Source of the DNA: RUG12461 sp045661345
Lineage (GTDB): Bacteria; Bacillota; Clostridia; Lachnospirales; Lachnospiraceae
Reading direction: 5' to 3'
Assembly (NCBI GenBank): GCA_045661345.1
Contig: JAZRFM010000027.1
Coordinates: forward strand, 146,890-210,889
DNA: 64,000 bases
In this document: positions 60,901 to 64,000 of the stretch, in pieces
Layout of the letters: every line of letters begins with the position of its first letter
How positions within the stretch are numbered: position 1 is the first letter of the stretch
Made by a program: the position numbers and the translations under genes
Notes under the pieces: model-generated
Told to the model about the DNA's origin: nothing
Seen by the model: only the letters and a program-made list of their open reading frames with translations
Database searches by the model: none

Positions 60901-62622
60901 TCAAGACGACACCAATGCTTCCCGCAGCCTCTCCAGCTTCTCATCCGCGTCAGCGAGAGAGCAGCCTTTGACGCCATAATAATATTTGATCTTCGGCTCG
61001 GTGCCGCTGGGGCGCATGCAGCACCAGGCGTTGTCCGAAAGCTCATAATAAAGCACATTGGAAGTGGGAAGGCCGGTCTTTGTCACGGCACCGGTGGTGA
61101 GGTCCGTTCGGGTGTCATTCAGGTAGTCGCGAACCGCAAGCACCCTATAACCGCCCAGCTCCTTTGGCGGATTCTTTCTGGCATCCGACATGCGTTTCTC
61201 GATCTCCGCCGCGCCGTCGATCCCCTTCCGTTCCAGCGTTTCCAGACCTTCGCGATAATATCCGTACTTCTCATACATGGCAAGCATCGCATCCCAGAGG
61301 GTCATGCCCTGCTTTTTGTACCAGGAAGCCACCTCGCAGAGCAGCATGACTGCCACGCAGGCATCTTTGTCTCTGGCATAGGTGCCCGCAAGACAGCCAT
61401 AGCTTTCCTCAAGCCCAAAGACATAATGCTCACGAAAGCCCGCTTCTTCCATAAACTTGATCTGTTCTCCGATATATTTGAAGCCTGTCAGAACCTCAAC
61501 TAACTTCACATCGTACGCCTTCGCGATGACCTTTGCCATATCCGTCGTCACGATGGTTTCGATCAGTACCGGGTTCTCCGGCATCGAATCCGTTGCCCTT
61601 CGCTCCTTCAGAAGATACTCTGCAATCAACATCCCGGACATATTGCCGGTGAAAGGCACATAATCGCCAGTCAAAGTATCCTTGCAGTACACACCAAGCC
61701 GGTCTGCATCCGGATCTGTCGCCAGCACGATGTCCGCATCCTTTTCTTTTGCAAGCGCCAAAGCCAGCTCGAACGCCTTCGGAGACTCCGGGTTCGGATA
61801 AGCCACGGTCGGAAAATTCCCGTCCGGCGCTTCCTGCTCCGGCACCACATACACCTTCGTAAAGCCCAGTTCTTTCAGAACTCTTCGCACAGGGAGATTG
61901 CCCGTGCCATGAAGCGGCGTATAAACGATGGAAATATCGTTCGCCATTTCACGGATCACTTCCGGATGGATGGACTGCTTTTTCAGCTCCGTCAGATACC
62001 GGTCGTCCAGATCAGTACCAATGACGCAAAAAAGCCCCGCAGAGACTGCCTCTTCCTTTGGCATGGTCTTTACGTCCGCAAAATCCGTTACCTTCCCGAC
62101 TTCATCCAGAATATTTTTGTCATGGGGCGGCGTGATCTGTGCGCCGTCCTCCCAATAAACCTTGTAGCCGTTGTACTCCCGGGGGTTGTGGCTGGCCGTG
62201 ATAACGATCCCTGCGATGCAGCCGAGCTCTCTCACCGCAAAGGAAAGCTCCGGCGTAGGTCGCAGACTGTCAAAGACATACGTCCGGATCCCGTTTGCAT
62301 TCAGGCAAAGCGCCGCTTCCTCCGTGAATTCGGGTGAAAAAAGCCTGGAGTCATGCGCGATGGCAACGCCCTTTTCCTGCCCCTTTTGGGAGATGATGTA
62401 ATTCGCCAATCCCTGGGTGGCTTTCCGCACGGTGTAGCGGTTCATCCGGTTCGTCCCGGCGCCGATCACCCCGCGGAGCCCGCCCGTCCCGAAGGCGAGA
62501 TTCCGGTAAAAACGATCCTCGATCTCGGCTTCGTTGCCTTTGAGATCCAGCAACTCTTTCCGGGTCTCCTCGTCAAAATATGGGTCGGTGCACCATTGTT
62601 CATAAATTGCTTTGTAGTCCAT
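60901..62622 (-). CDS. pgcA: Phosphoglucomutase/phosphomannomutase (PgcA type)
   Basis: 573 residues, alpha-D-phosphohexomutase superfamily. Active-site Ser in TASHNPREYNG, Mg loop DPDADRLG, sugar-binding GLEESYG, and phosphate-binding RPSGTEPKIKYY. Interconverts glucose-6-P and glucose-1-P (and possibly mannose). Supplies UDP-glucose for surface glycans. The start ATG at 62622 follows AGAGGAATC. Located 48 bp downstream of ugd. Confidence 0.94.
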   Translation of the reverse strand: MDYKAIYEQWCTDPYFDEETRKELLDLKGNEAEIEDRFYRNLAFGTGGLRGVIGAGTNRMNRYTVRKATQGLANYIISQKGQEKGVAIAHDSRLFSPEFTEEAALCLNANGIRTYVFDSLRPTPELSFAVRELGCIAGIVITASHNPREYNGYKVYWEDGAQITPPHDKNILDEVGKVTDFADVKTMPKEEAVSAGLFCVIGTDLDDRYLTELKKQSIHPEVIREMANDISIVYTPLHGTGNLPVRRVLKELGFTKVYVVPEQEAPDGNFPTVAYPNPESPKAFELALALAKEKDADIVLATDPDADRLGVYCKDTLTGDYVPFTGNMSGMLIAEYLLKERRATDSMPENPVLIETIVTTDMAKVIAKAYDVKLVEVLTGFKYIGEQIKFMEEAGFREHYVFGLEESYGCLAGTYARDKDACVAVMLLCEVASWYKKQGMTLWDAMLAMYEKYGYYREGLETLERKGIDGAAEIEKRMSDARKNPPKELGGYRVLAVRDYLNDTRTDLTTGAVTKTGLPTSNVLYYELSDNAWCCMRPSGTEPKIKYYYGVKGCSLADADEKLERLREALVSS

Positions 62623-62670
62623 GATTCCTCTTTTCTTTCATTCGCAAAATATGATGAATTCTGCAGTTAC

Positions 62671-63909
62671 TTAATCTCTCCGGAACAGATCTCTTGTATA
62701 GACCTTATCTTCTACATCATCCAACACGCTATCATAACGGTTTGCAATGATGACGTCACACTCTTCCTTGAATCGATCCAGATCATTCTCCACCCGGCTG
62801 CCGAAGAACGTACTGCCGTCCTCAAGGGAAGGCTCGTAAACGATCACAGTCGCGCCCTTTGCTTTGATCCGCTTCATGACGCCCTGGATGGAACTCTGAC
62901 GGAAGTTGTCCGAATTGCTCTTCATCGTCAACCGGTAGACGCCGATCACGCAGCTTTTTTCTTCGCTGGAGTCAAAATCACCCCGCTGATAGTAATCATA
63001 ATAACCCGCCTTACGGAGCACCTGATCCGCGATAAAGTCTTTTCTGGTGCGGTTCGACTCCACGATGGCCTCGATCAGATTTTCCGGCACATCCCGGTAG
63101 TTGGCCAGAAGTTGCTTCGTATCCTTCGGGAGGCAATAACCGCCATAGCCAAAGGACGGGTTGTTGTAGGCATCTCCGATCCGCGGATCCAGACAGATCC
63201 CCCGGATGATGCTCTTCGTATCCAGTCCCTTCGCCTCCGCATAGGTGTCCAGCTCATTGAAGTAGCTGACACGCAGCGCCAGATAGGTATTGGCGAACAA
63301 TTTCACGGCCTCCGCCTCCGTGAAGCCCATGATCAATGTTTCGATATTCTCTTTGATCGCGCCCTCCTTGAGCAATGCCGCAAACTCTTCTGCCGCCTGC
63401 ATCTGAGCATGATCCGAAAGATCCGTTCCCATGATGATCCGGCTGGGATAGAGATTGTCGTACAACGCCCGACTTTCCCGCAAAAACTCCGGGCAGAATA
63501 GGATATGATCCGACCCGGTCTGCTTCCGGATCCGTTCCGTAAATCCGACCGGAATCGTGGATTTGATCACAAGATAGGCTTTTGCATTCAGCGCCAGCAC
63601 CTGATTGATCACGCTCTCCACTGCTGACGTATCGAAAAAGTTCTGCTTGCTATCATAATTGGTCGGCGTCGCAATCACCACATAATCTGCATCCCGATAA
63701 GCCGCATCCCCATCCGTCGTCGCTGTCAGATCAAGCTTCTTATCTCTTAGATATTCCTCAATCTCCGGATCCGCGATCGGTGATTCCCGACGATTGATCA
63801 TCTCCACCTTCTCCGGCACAACATCCACAGCTATAACGCTATGGTTCCTCGCCATCAGCGTCGCCAACGACAAGCCCACATATCCGGTTCCTGCTACTGC
63901 AATCTTCAT
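62671..63909 (-). CDS. ugd: UDP-glucose 6-dehydrogenase
   Basis: 412 residues. NAD-dependent oxidation of UDP-glucose to UDP-glucuronate (or a related UDP-sugar). Rossmann motif AGTGYVGLSLA at 6-16; catalytic Cys in FGYGGYCLPKDT; central helix and C-terminal NAD-like domain complete. Nearby pgcA supplies glucose-1-P, so glucuronic acid in the glycan is expected. Start ATG at 63909; upstream sequence is A/T-rich with no firm promoter or ribosome-binding site. The last ~90 bp of the window hold no gene. Confidence 0.94.
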   Translation of the reverse strand: MKIAVAGTGYVGLSLATLMARNHSVIAVDVVPEKVEMINRRESPIADPEIEEYLRDKKLDLTATTDGDAAYRDADYVVIATPTNYDSKQNFFDTSAVESVINQVLALNAKAYLVIKSTIPVGFTERIRKQTGSDHILFCPEFLRESRALYDNLYPSRIIMGTDLSDHAQMQAAEEFAALLKEGAIKENIETLIMGFTEAEAVKLFANTYLALRVSYFNELDTYAEAKGLDTKSIIRGICLDPRIGDAYNNPSFGYGGYCLPKDTKQLLANYRDVPENLIEAIVESNRTRKDFIADQVLRKAGYYDYYQRGDFDSSEEKSCVIGVYRLTMKSNSDNFRQSSIQGVMKRIKAKGATVIVYEPSLEDGSTFFGSRVENDLDRFKEECDVIIANRYDSVLDDVEDKVYTRDLFRRD

Positions 63910-64000
63910 AAATGCTTAATTAAATCATGCAAAAGTACAAAATAATGTATAATATTGACTATATTTGGGCCCTCAATTCAAAAAAGAGTAATGACGATTG

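Noticed and set aside
60801..61058. Minus-strand frame overlapping the pgcA 3' end
   Set aside because: Out-of-frame shadow of phosphoglucomutase with no start signals.
63910..64000. TATAAT at about 63950 on the plus strand near the window edge
   Set aside because: No convincing -35 and no plus-strand gene follows within the window.

Overview
The window looks like chromosome from a moderately GC-rich Clostridia member, most likely Lachnospiraceae. The basis is indirect: Shine-Dalgarno-rich starts, a CvfB-like S1 protein, a YjfB-like motility protein, a GH25 lysozyme with a choline-binding-like repeat, a carbamate kinase of an unusual GHEALG type, and long spurious antisense ORFs typical of GC-rich Firmicutes. 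I see no rRNA, tRNA, transposase, CRISPR array or phage gene. Nearly all genes are on the minus strand.

Layout (right to left for minus-strand operons). 1-12.5 kb is mostly housekeeping: the 5' part of threonine synthase, a small YjfB-like gene on the plus strand, CvfB, an acyl-ACP thioesterase, a class A penicillin-binding protein coupled to a zinc-ribbon/TPR membrane protein, a 46-residue protein, folC and valS, then a 50-residue membrane protein next to an ATP-grasp ligase. 14-28 kb is surface-glycan territory: glycosyltransferases, acyltransferase-3 proteins, an SGNH esterase-like protein, an AlgX-like protein and an MBOAT O-acyltransferase, with an orphan carbamate kinase at the end. 28.5-34.1 kb holds a second SGNH paralogue, HtrA, GlmS and an LCP glycan ligase.

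34.8-47.3 kb is the core capsule/exopolysaccharide cluster: priming phosphoglycosyltransferase, DUF1972-type and GT2 glycosyltransferases, UDP-galactopyranose mutase (so galactofuranose is a likely component), a Wzx-like flippase, a large membrane protein that may be the polymerase, a polyprenyl-phosphate glycosyltransferase, and an MBOAT + SGNH pair. 47.7-56.8 kb is one minus-strand run with a strong promoter at its head. It encodes two FHA proteins, two PP2C phosphatases, a vWA-TM-FHA protein, a zinc-ribbon Ser/Thr kinase, a second vWA protein and, overlapping the last by 4 bp, an AlgX-like acetyltransferase: a phosphothreonine signalling cassette physically tied to surface acetylation. 56.9-64 kb adds a third MBOAT, a large GH25 lysozyme, phosphoglucomutase and UDP-glucose dehydrogenase (precursor supply).

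The most unusual non-coding content is a family of modular repeats at about 1.30-1.74, 34.15-34.76 and 47.29-47.74 kb, with shared termini placed just upstream of minus-strand genes. A related foldback element at 23.47-23.70 kb can form a multi-branched structure. No function is established for any of these. Functional calls are from reading motifs by eye; no database search was possible.
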